Part shown: piece after piece, positions 53,741-64,000 of the stretch
Numbering within the stretch: the first letter of the stretch is position 1
How the letters are laid out: the number at the start of each line of letters is the position of its first letter
NCBI RefSeq assembly: GCF_964204645.1
Contig: NC_134028.1
Span: 26,014,153 to 26,078,152 of the forward strand
Source of the DNA: Tubulanus polymorphus
Lineage: Eukaryota; Nemertea; Palaeonemertea; Tubulaniformes; Tubulanidae
Direction: 5' to 3'
Length of the DNA stretch: 64,000 nucleotides
Translations under genes and position numbers: made by a program
The notes under the pieces: generated by a model
What the model was told of the DNA's origin: nothing
Seen by the model: only the letters and a program-made list of their open reading frames with translations
Database searches by the model: none

Positions 53741-53763
53741 AGGAACTCAACAGATCGATCGCA

Positions 53764-53770
53764 TATATAA
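53764..53770 (+). promoter_or_regulatory. Possible TATA box of the PKG gene
   Basis: TATATAA about 180 bp before the start codon. Alternatively the good acceptor tttctatttcag ending at 53742 means this stretch is the second part of a spliced 5' UTR. The sequence does not decide between the two. Confidence 0.3.
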
Positions 53771-53948
53771 GGACCCCTGCGGGTTTAGGTACCACCGCCT
53801 GAATCTTCCGTTTTTAGAAACATCGCAGCTTTGCACTGAAATTCGTTTTGTTTCCATAACAACGCGTGTAAACTTCAATTTGGCGCGCTCGCTGACGGCC
53901 AATTAGATCGTTTGTTATCGTATGACGTGTACGCAACCGATAGCATAA

Positions 53949-54469
53949 ATGCCACCACCCAACGAGAACTCGCCTAAACGCTTTACTACTGCTGCGGCTA
54001 GCAGTGAGGCTGGCACGTACAGGTATAACAAGCAAGCCAGTCCGTCTGGTGGCTACGCTAACAAGTCCAGAATGGGCAACGGGGCCAGCGCCGCGCAGGT
54101 CGTAGTCGATGGCGAGACCTTCGATTTGGTTAAATTGAAGGTTCTGTTACCGGAATTGCGTCGGGAGTTAAAACACAAAGATCTACAAATCGAGGAATAC
54201 GAAAACCAAATTCGAAACTTGGAGCGAAAAGTTATCGAACGCGACGCCGAAATCGAACGTCTGAAAGAGGAGGTCGATAAAGTGAAATCTGTTCTTCAAA
54301 AAACCGTTCATAAAGATGGCAAACCGGATATATTGGCGACGATTCACGAAGAGGCGGCTATGGCTGGTCAACAAGTCGCCGAAAACAGACTTAAAAAACA
54401 AGGTGTATCCGGTGAAAGCACGTTCTCGCAAGGACACGTGGAATTAACCCGATTCGATAAAGATTTCAG
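53949..54469 (+). CDS. PRKG1: cGMP-dependent protein kinase 1 (PKG/foraging type), first coding exon
   Basis: Encodes residues 1-173 and two bases of Arg174 of a cytosolic cGMP-activated Ser/Thr kinase. A Ser/Ala-rich N-terminal ~45 residues precedes a leucine-zipper coiled coil at about 63-118 (dimerisation; many E/K/R with Leu at heptad spacing). The autoinhibitory pseudosubstrate-like segment KKQGVSGES (149-157) corresponds to vertebrate RQAISAEP. FDKDFR leads toward the first cyclic-nucleotide-binding domain. An in-frame TAA directly precedes the ATG, so this is a real start. The donor at 54470 is gtaagg. No cNMP-binding or kinase exon is seen downstream to 64000, so the next intron exceeds 9.5 kb. 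The N-terminus is longer than vertebrate PKG I, as in invertebrate PKGs. Confidence 0.9.
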
Positions 54470-54685
54470 GTAAGGAAAACCATGATTTTTTCCCCAACGA
54501 TTTCTAAATACATTAAATGACTCGACTGAACATCAACCGAACATCGCGTACGATTAAAATCAATTTCTCAAAACTTTCCGAAGAATATAACCGCAGGAAG
54601 TAAGTAGTATGAAGGTACAATATTATACAGTTACGATAGATTTTGACTCAATCAAATGACCAGAGACAATTAAGATTTATATCCA

Positions 54686-54720
54686 CCCTGATGAAGGGAT
54701 TTGGTCATAGTCTCTGGAAA
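54686..54720 (+). other. Hammerhead-like hairpin motif
   Basis: CTGATGA, then a spacer A, then GGGA...TCTC and TGGAAAT: the same arrangement as at 15341 and 63620, with a degraded GAAA box. Confidence 0.3.
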
Positions 54721-57700
54721 TTCATAGACTTTAATCTCTTTGCTTAGGGTTCTATAGGGCTCGAGTAAATTAGAGACCATCTTCCTGGTGGCCACATTCG
54801 GTGTCCCGAATTTCAATTTTAATGTACCTCGAACGAATTCCGAATAAACCGTTACGATTTGATGATAAACATTCGACGATTCCTGATATTCAAACTCCTT
54901 ACCGACAAAGTAAAATCGGAGGAGTATATTGAAAAGTTAGACTCAATATATATGATATCTTTTGTCGAACTTTTTACTATGATGTGAATACTGTTTTATC
55001 AGGCACTTTTTCACACTCGATTCATCAGTGTATTATATACACCTCTTCAGACTGTTGATAATAGATATGAAACGAATATCTGTTGAAATATTTCGGTAAT
55101 GATCGAGTCGGGAGCTGTAAACAACTAACGCGTTTATTGAGAGAACTATCGAAATTGACGATGCCAATAAACAATTCTCAAATGCAGGGCTGTCAAAAAA
55201 CGGCGGGAATTGCTACAATTAGATAGGAAAGTGTATTGGTTGAATTTGTCGTATACGATTGAATTGTATACGCGGTGTCGTTTTTAGATAAAATAATCAG
55301 TCTGAATTTACTGGGGGTAAGCTATAGTGCCGATTAGCCTTGTCTAGAAAATTCATAACCAATACATGAATCTATCAATTTACTACATATCTTAATGAGA
55401 ATATGTTTGTAGTTATTCGTAGTTGTTTAGAGACATGTCTCGTTGAATGTTCATGTTTCATGTATCTCATATACGGCAATTAACAAATTGACACTACACT
55501 CTATATATATATGCGATACCTAGTAACGGTTCCGACGTGCGCGTGCGCTGTGCTGGATATGTCGTGTAATTGATTATACCTGACGTCCAGTTGCTTATCA
55601 ACAAGCGTCTGATTATTAATGGCCAGTTTTATATCTGTACGGCTTATCAGAGCCGGCAAAACTGCCATACAAATATCGAATCCTGTGTCGACGCTTATCA
55701 GATGAATTAATAAGTTATGTACTTATCCGAAAGCTTAGTGGAGCGTTAGTGCCCGGATTAAAGGTTATAACCAGTATATCTGGCCTTAAATGATGTATCA
55801 TTTTCAGGCTGTAAACCTAGTGTAGTAGATCGGATTATCTGCTTGTCTCTCTAGAACCATTAGATTAAAGCGAACATTCAAAATGAAGTCAGAAATCAAG
55901 ATTCCACCTGATGATGTTAACAAAAAACCCCACAATTTACTCTAAAATAGTTGATTCCAATAATTTCGGGTGGTTACGCACGTCACCAATGTTTTGAACG
56001 AAGGGTGACGGTAAATTTTCTAAGAAACGATAGTAGATTTACAATCTTCTGATTTTTTAAATGTTTATTACCACGTCACGGGTACTAGGATTTCAAAGAT
56101 CCTCGTGACGATGGTTTTTTACACGCATAACAGCGAACGAAACATATACACACTTTTTAAAAGGGTAAATGTCCATTTTATTCATTTGATTGGTCGATTA
56201 ATTTTGATCTGATTGGAATTGTGTGTCTCTTATACAAACGCACCACACACCAGCCGCGAATGCAACGTGCGTATGGTCCTAATAAACTTACCCGCTCACT
56301 TTTTATTTCAATCGTAGGATAACGCTTTGTTCTATGGAGAATAGCATTATACCATACGTGGTTATCATTAAAAATCAGATGCACGATAGTTTATATATAA
56401 ACACGTATTCTTATTAAAAAAGGTTTTCAATTTTGATGCGTCTAAGTGGAAATTATGACATGTCATGAATTTATCTGAGCTACCGCAGTATTGAAAGTGT
56501 ACAGCGCGTACGCACGGAATGGATCTTAATTAAAAGCTTTTACGCATTAAAACGGTCGCATATTTCAAACAGATCAAATAAATGATAATCTCTCTATCCA
56601 CTAGAGAGAACGAACTACAAGCACAGAAATAGAATATTCATCTTTTTTAGCATTTTTATTGCGAGCGGAAAGGCTCAAATTTTCGTAAACGTCGTGAACC
56701 CTGCTAACGATTACAAATTCAAATCCCACAAAAATCATTTGCATATATAGGAATTAACGATTTGCTGAATAAACAATTGCACTGCTTGTGACTGATATTC
56801 TACATGTTGCAGAGTTGCGAAATAAGAAATATTCGCCATATACGTTTCGATATGTTTCAGTATAGTATTCAACTTGTTTCATTCAACGAATTACCATCAG
56901 CAGCACATAGCATTCGTCTTAATATCTAATTGTCGCATTTTGAGACAATATGGAGTGGTTTACAATTAACGGCTTAAAGTTCGTCGGGTGTTAATCGATC
57001 TGCGTTTCGCTATAGAAGCCCCCACCTGTGCTCAACTCACTCCGGGAACCTGGCAAACTATGCGTCCAACATTCTTCCAATTCGATCGGTTATTTCTAAT
57101 CAGTGATCGTTCATTCGACGCGAGCTCGTCACCGGCTGATATCTGGATGTTCATCACGCTCACCGGGTGATGTCCCAGTTCACGTCATTCCCAGTCGTTC
57201 TGTATAAACACATATCGGCACCAGTTCCATTACAGTCGCTGTCACAAGACTTCACCTTATCGATACCACAGTGCACACGCCTGAGCTAAGTCAGGCGAAA
57301 ATCTTCACATCTTGAGTCGTGTCTTATACGGATAGCTTCCCTTGCGACACGGTCCGTCAAATTTCCAATCAGTTTTCTGGTACTTTTTCATTTCTCGTCG
57401 GACATCTTGCCTCGAGTTGATGTGATAACCTATATGGATCTGTTTATGTCGGTGAACAATTCAAAGATGATGAGATATGATCACATATAGGATGACGCAG
57501 AACACAGCAGCGCTAAGGGGGCGAGGAAAGTGCACCTATATTACCTATATAGAGAAAGAGAGAGAGAGAGAAATCGAACGTTGAATTCGTGTTGTTTAAC
57601 TTTAGGCGAAATCAGTTTTGTCATTTGAATATATATACAGCTCATTCAGGAGTAATATATAGTTGGGTGGAGTTGTTACAGCTTCGTAAATAGACAACGA

Positions 57701-57714
57701 ATGATGATGATAAC

Positions 57715-57764
<50 letters not shown>
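57701..57764. repeat. (GAT)n microsatellite
   Basis: About 20 GAT/ATG triplets with a taac interruption near the start. Confidence 0.95.
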
Positions 57765-58199
57765 CCCCTTGTTTGAAATTGATTTCATATAAGTTCGTCA
57801 TATTGTTTGCGAATGGATTCGATGAAAGTTGAAGTGAACTGATCGCGAGAAAATAAGAACGATCGAGTTTTGAATGATTGTTTTAAGTTCCGCGATACTG
57901 CATGCGTGTCGTATTTTGGAAATACCACTTGACAGATGACGCTTGAAATATAAAACACATGAAGCTAAACACGAAGATGGCGCGTGTTGTAATGTCACGC
58001 ATTATATCTCGAAACAGAGCATAATTCCAATACCGGTATCTAACTTACTCGCGTATTTGGACCTTTGAATTCGTGGATACGTCAAGTACACAAATTCAGA
58101 CTTGTAAATGCAATCAAATTTCGACGATGTCGAAGTCAACGAATCCCAGATAGTTTGGATTTTTTGATACAGAGATTCTCACCATGAGCAAATTGGGAA

Positions 58200-58362
58200 C
58201 ATGAAGACGGTTTCTAACCAATTATCACATGGATAAGAAATTGGGACGGCTTCTAACCAATGAGCGAATATATAAGAACTTGGAGACGGCTTCTGACCAA
58301 TGATCACGTAGATAAAAACTTGGAGACGGCTTCTGACCAATGAGCGAATAGATAAGATCATC
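58200..58362. repeat. ~40-bp tandem repeat, four copies
   Basis: Units of the form gacggcttctgaccaatgag followed by cgaatagataagaacttgga, with gacgg at about 58206, 58243, 58286 and 58325. Alternating 'atcacgtagata' and 'gcgaatagataa' versions suggest an 80-bp dimer. Confidence 0.85.
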
Positions 58363-61300
58363 GCCTGATTGGTTGCCGATTGGTCGCGTTCACAAACTTT
58401 TTAAGACTTAATTTCTCAAATTGTCAATGCTATAATTGAATTGATTATCGGTTTTACTCCTGTAGGATTCTCACAACCTAGTCCATTGCCTCCAGCTCGT
58501 CGACGAGTTCGCTTTTTTCTTCATTATCTTTCGAAACGCTTGCGGTGCGCATTCATTCGTAAATCGAATAAAAGCTGCATTAAATTGAAATTTTATAACG
58601 CTTATCTCGCCGCAAGATTCAATTTCTCCGAATACCACCCATTATGTGTTAGCGAGTTGTGTGACGAAAAAAAACACACCACTGCCTGTTGAAATATCGA
58701 TCCCTCACTTGATGAAATAATCTTTTTATTTTCCGAAAGATTTAGGATTTTGCCAAATCGCGGAGTAACTTGTAACGTAATTCGAAAGTATAATGGTAGA
58801 TATCAGAATGGCCATAAGACTCCTAAAATGGTTTTAGATTCTTAAATCTAAGTGCACAAAACTGTTGTTTTCAGATTATATGAAGTTTGGACAAACAACA
58901 CATTTCATCAATTTGATGTACCAACTGATGCCAACGTCATTGTCAATACCATCAGCCAATGTGCCTTCTCGCGTGTATATAAGACGCTGTCCTTATAATT
59001 GCCGGTATAATCCTAATTATGTGTTGAGAACGACCGTGCGAAGCTATTTTTATATCGTATATGATGATAGTTATAGCAGAGATTGATTTATGATGTAACG
59101 GACTGTATTACTATACGGATGGCTGTGTACTACACGAGTCTATAGTCTACAGAAGTCACGATCATTGCCATATGCCATTTTACGGCCCTTCTTATCCCAA
59201 CGATCCGTTGACCTGTTACGCCACGCGATGTTTCATAAACCACAGAAGTCTTACTGCACCGCCGTCGTAAATCTTAATGCTCATTCGCCATGTGACAGCA
59301 CTTCATCTAAGCTTTGACGCTTATCTTTTCTATTTTTGTAGGGTAATCATTGTCATAAAACTTCAAACCCCGATGACCCGTAGATCAGACGAAAGTTAAT
59401 TGTATCAAAAGTTAACCGCACAAATTCGAGTGTGTAATCGTAAGGTTGTCTTCATCCTAAGCACTGGTCTTAAGTTGTTGGATTGTCTTTTGCACCGAAC
59501 TGGTCCGATCTTCTTCTACGCATTGACCTTGGAAGAATAAAATTGAACATCATTTAGAATGACTGACGTCTGAAGGTCTTATCCAGTAATAGATGAGCAA
59601 CTCGACGACAGTTGAGAGGCAATAAGACATTGCTGTCTAATTTTCCCCGTTGACATTTTATTTTATCAACCAATGAACCCAAAATGTAATGATTCATCAC
59701 AATTTGATCTCCTGTCTAATCTAGTAGGTATTGTGAATATAAGTTTCTGCACGTTGTCATGGTTACTAAGTTTACTCCGCTAATTTTTCTCTGTTTCCCT
59801 ATTTGACATAGATATTACTGAAACGCGTATTAAGGATATTTTCGTAGGCGTCTTTAGCCCATATTTCGACGGGTTTACTCGGAGCTCAGATCGGGTGGCG
59901 TTCCACCCACTTCATACTTAACTTTAGGATTAATTCGTCTGTCGTCTGTATTCGGCGCAGAACTAGAATTCTCGTGTCAACAAATATCGCCCTTATTATT
60001 AAGCAGGTACGAAACACGCCGTCAGTGTCGTAATGGTAATAAAAGATAAAAGATAAGATCTCACTAGAAACAAAACGGTTCCTAAAACTTTTCTTCTTCG
60101 GCTAGTTTCTTCTCTTCGCCTTATCGACTATATCCCCATAGTCATCTCCAAGAATACAGTTACAACAAAATTATGATGAAAAAAATATACAATCCCGATT
60201 GGTAATGGGTATACAAGTTATATGATTAAAAACTCACTATCTAAAAAGTGATAAAGTGAATTGAAAAGTGAATTGAAAAGATAAAAGACGATATTTGCTG
60301 GATATTAAAAAAGTAAAATCAGAAAGCACGAGTTTCGGAATTTCTGTGAAGGAATAACTAAAGAGGAGGTTGAGATCGAGGATTCTGATTTGGTTATTAG
60401 CATGTTAGGCTCGACGCATGAAGTATGAAAGAGGATATTGATGAGAAGACAAAGAAAAAAATACATTATCATCGGGGGAGGGGAGGGGGTATTTATATGA
60501 TTCAATAGGACTCCTAATCACGATCGTCTTTTCGGGATGTTCGTTACTTGTTTTGCCTGATGACCTAACACGTCCCAGGGGTTGTTGATACCCGAGCGTT
60601 CAAACTGTTATCGATCAATCAGAAGAAGGGACAGTTAAACTGACATTTCCATAAATCTCTCGGCGATTCTCCGCTGTGTAGTAGAGATGTTAGAAAGAAG
60701 CCGAGGGAAGAAGCAAAGCCTCCCCGATAAACGTAATACGGGTCTCTCTTAACATCACTCGACGAATGTAAAACTGTACTCGGTGAAATTTACGAACTCA
60801 TTAAAGAACATCGGCTTAAAATGTAGCGGTATATTGTGCATTCCGACTGTCTTGCCAGTGTAAAGAACAAGTTACTAACAATACATCAGAAGATCGCATT
60901 AATCATAGCTGATTTTAGCGATGAATACTTTTCACAAATGAGTTTTTTTTTCTATCATAATGGCGACTGTTTTTAGACGAGTCTTCTAGAAGATCTCTAT
61001 GATTATAGTGACCGAATCAACGGGACAAAAAACCGAACTATTTAATGTTCGAAAATCGCTTTGATATGGCAGCAACTTCTGTCCATTTTCATCTGTCTTT
61101 TCTCATGAATCCCTTTTGCGAGAATGCTTGCTTCGAGCCTCAACTAATAATGCTACAAAGTCTTCTGTCTGTTGAAAGTAAAAAGAAAAGGCAGCTTCGA
61201 GTGATTTCTTAACATGAGAGACAACGTCAAAATGCAGTAAATTAATCGCATCATATGCAACAAAATCCGATATAGACTTCTGTATAGCTTGTCCATTTTC

Positions 61301-63599
61301 GTGGTACAGACTTTCGCTTTTTCGTCCAAGCGGATTAACATTTTATTTGCCTTCGAGCAGTGATGAATATTTTAACGTTAAGAAAACGATTAGCTTATCG
61401 ATGAAACGGCGTCGCAATTCAGGAATTCAGCAGGAAATCGAGACCCAACACGTCGGGTTATAACCATTGGTGAAACTGATATGAGACATTGAAAATGTCT
61501 CATATTTTTGTTTCACTCAGTATTCCTGCTGATGACTATTTGGTTGAATCAATAAATTATTATCTCGAAGGAAACTTTTCGGACTTCATCTTTCTCGTTA
61601 TTCATTAGTGTGGAAGATTCTCTATATAACGCCGGGTGTAGGCTACACATTCATAGTCTGCTCGCTTGGTTGTTCTTTTTTGTAGTAGTAGTGATTTACG
61701 TAAGAAATGATATACACGTCGCGTCCATATTGAAAGACAATACTCGACAAGATTTTCTGAACGACGCGGCTGACGCCCGAGTACTGAGTCAATATTTGTA
61801 TAGGCTTAATCGTGATTTCAGTTTCCTGTCTTGCGTCGCTAATAGACCAACATCTGAAGGGAAAAGCCATTTCATAACGTGATTAATGACAATATCAAAC
61901 AGTAGTAGGAGTTTCGAGTGTGTTCACGAACTGAAACTGTGTTCGCGAAAGTTTCATCGTCAACATCAACTATGAGAAAGTGTAAAACACTTTTGCAGCT
62001 GGGAAGAGGGAGCCTTCGACTTGGTCTCTCCGGGCAGGCGTGAGGTCGTCCCACATCCCTCAGGCGCGGATCCAGCTGGTTCCAACCGTATTGCCCAGTC
62101 TAGAATTCCGAGAAAGTGGTTTATATCCTTATTGATGATATGAGGAGCCCTCTAGTACTCTGAAATTGTCCTGCGATCTTTTCTAAATTTAAAAATTTGT
62201 CAAACCATATTTTGATGATTACGAAAATGGTTCTAATTTCCATAATCTTCATCATTCAGCAAATATTTTTATCGTAGCTGATTTAGAATCATTCAAGTCT
62301 TCCCCCTATCACAACTTTGGTTTAGTCTAATCTGTAGCATTTCTTAGTTTCTGTTTTGTACGGTGCGGTAAAGCGAGTTTCTTCTCGTGATTTTCATTTA
62401 CCTTATCTTCATTTACTCAATGAAAATGAACAGTTGTTTTTACTAAACTACGGAATTCGTAGGAAAACACATAGTAGGAATTCCTTAGCTACACCTGTCT
62501 CTCTTAAACAGGATTCTTCGCTACCTTTTTACAATGTTTACGACAAACAAAATGTAGTTGGTTTCCAGAATGTACTTGGTTTCCAGACGAGTCTTTTCCA
62601 TAAAAGAGGTAACTCCACAATCAAAGAAAACTATACGGACAGAGCCAAGTGGAGGGTGAAGGGGTACTCAACCCCTGACAATGTCAAGTTGCCCTGAAAT
62701 TTCAAAAAAGTTTAAATCAATTAGCTTGTTCTCTGTATTCTGTTTTCCAATAAGCATTCTCTCTGGGTTACCTTTTTAATATAAAATAATGATACATTTA
62801 TTTATTAATATATGTACAAGATTTGTATAAATGTTGCTCTAATGTTCAATGGTTATCCATTTAATTATATGATGTGCCATATTATTGGGGTGCACCCCTC
62901 CCCGGATCAGATCCTAGCCTGAAATACTGGTGCAACTCAACTTAACGTACATTTTCAAAACAGTTTTAAGACTACACGCTGTAGTGACTGTTGACGTCCG
63001 TGACTTTTTCCCTGTTTATCATTTTTTTCACCTTCACGTTTTGTTATCGTTCTTTATCGACGCGAAAATATTTCGGGCTCTATTGATATTACAGTTTTAG
63101 ACATGATCGATGGCCGTACATGGTTTTGCTTTTTACCGCAAGATTTCGTGTCTCGGGTCGCTTTTAAGGTAAACACAATCAATGCGTTGACATTTAAGGA
63201 AATGTATATGGACTACAAAAACGAAGGGACTCTTTGCGCGGTTGATGAAGTCGTGTTCTATAACCCGCCTATACCATGCATCGTTACAAGACAGTGACAT
63301 CCTTATGTTTTCGGTAGCGTTTGTTTGCTCCTGTTGTTTCAGACGGTTATCCTAAACATCTTTTTCTTAGTCCTATAAAAAAGCGCGAAAGTGGGTCCTA
63401 GTCTAGATACGTGATTATAATTCATTCGATTCTATTCCTTTTGAAAATAATACATTACTGTCCATGGAATTAAGACCATTTGAACTCAAATCGACGGCAT
63501 TTTACCCTGAGGCCGTGTTAACTTGGATGCAAATCAATAAACCTGACGACAAAAAGTTTAGTTTGAAGATAAACGAAATTTACTCAAAGTACGAGCTTT

Positions 63600-63710
63600 T
63601 GTATCGTGGAGCTTCATCATCCACCTGATGAAGCTAGGATGCACTAGTAGTGAAACTATACTTATAAGTTAACCTTCAAACTACTATTTGTCTTATTGTT
63701 TACGTTGAAA
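63600..63710 (+). mobile_element. Probable Penelope-like retroelement 3' end with hammerhead-like motif
   Basis: GTGGA/TCCAC hairpin arms flank a short loop, then CCTGATGA, a spacer A, the stem GCTAG/CTAGT and GTGAAAC. A tail follows that resembles 47060-47150. An open stretch (about 63450-63628) runs directly into it. No reverse transcriptase was recognised, so the assignment rests on the motif only. Confidence 0.4.
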
Positions 63711-64000
63711 ATACAACGCAAAAACCTTTTCCTGTATCGAATGATACATAATGTAAAACATGTTACGGAATACAGAAAAACCCAAATGCTGGCAGCCGAA
63801 ATTACAAGAATTGAAACGAATGAACGTTTCTGTAAAATGTAAAAAATAAGATCCTTCGTCGTTCATCCATTGATCTACAGCCGAAACCTTCAGTCATTTC
63901 TTCATTAAAGTCTCTATTTCTGACGAGATTCCAATTCACCGTGTGGGCCTTACATCGATTCTGCGACATTTAGCGACACATTATCTGCTTAATCTAGTTG

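Larger units (their letters stand above)
54470..64000. other. Presumed first coding intron of the PKG gene
   Basis: No exon for the cyclic-nucleotide-binding or kinase domains is recognisable. Contains a hammerhead-like motif (54686-54720), GA (57554-57571) and GAT (57701-57764) microsatellites, a 40-bp tandem repeat (58200-58362), a hairpin near 61478-61526, and ORF fragments followed by a retroelement-like end (62356-63710). Confidence 0.55.

Noticed and set aside
53814-54437. Minus-strand ORFs overlapping the PKG exon
   Set aside because: They are complementary shadows of the coding exon and have no family resemblance.

Overview
This is animal nuclear DNA: AT-rich, intron-containing and full of microsatellites, minisatellites and small palindromic repeats. 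The gene content points to a lophotrochozoan, and a mollusc fits best, but the sequence alone does not fix the species.

Layout. (1) 177-28214, + strand: the 3' part of POLR3A, the largest subunit (RPC1) of RNA polymerase III. I could place 20 coding exons whose phases all agree (2388 nt, 795 codons plus stop). The 5' part lies upstream of the window. Two of its introns (24213-25517 and 27909-28144) are AT-AC introns with textbook U12-type donor sites, which GT-AG based gene callers would miss. Two intronless class A GPCR genes lie inside POLR3A introns on the opposite strand: a peptide-type receptor (2462-3415) and a melatonin-receptor-like receptor (8081-9151, inside a 16.5-kb intron). (2) 28215-29254: a convergent intergenic gap holding a 26-bp x ~19 minisatellite. 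(3) 29255-30791, - strand: a complete two-exon DNA polymerase beta gene (340 aa) whose single intron holds a foldback element. (4) 30792-53948: about 23 kb in which I recognise no protein gene with confidence. It holds two identical tRNA-Phe(GAA) genes, a ~950-bp GGT-rich satellite with a 426-bp higher-order duplication, a (CTG)34 tract and transposon remnants. (5) 53949-54469, + strand: the first coding exon of a cGMP-dependent protein kinase (PKG1/foraging type), with leucine zipper and autoinhibitory segment. No further kinase exon is visible, so the remaining ~9.5 kb is read as its first coding intron, which carries repeats and short decayed ORFs.

The genes do not form a pathway. POLR3A transcribes tRNA genes such as the two tRNA-Phe copies, POLB does base-excision repair, and PKG and the two GPCRs are signalling genes. 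The most unusual structures are the paired AT-AC introns in one gene, the two antisense nested GPCRs, several small foldback repeat families, and hammerhead-like hairpin motifs that look like Penelope-type retroelement ends.
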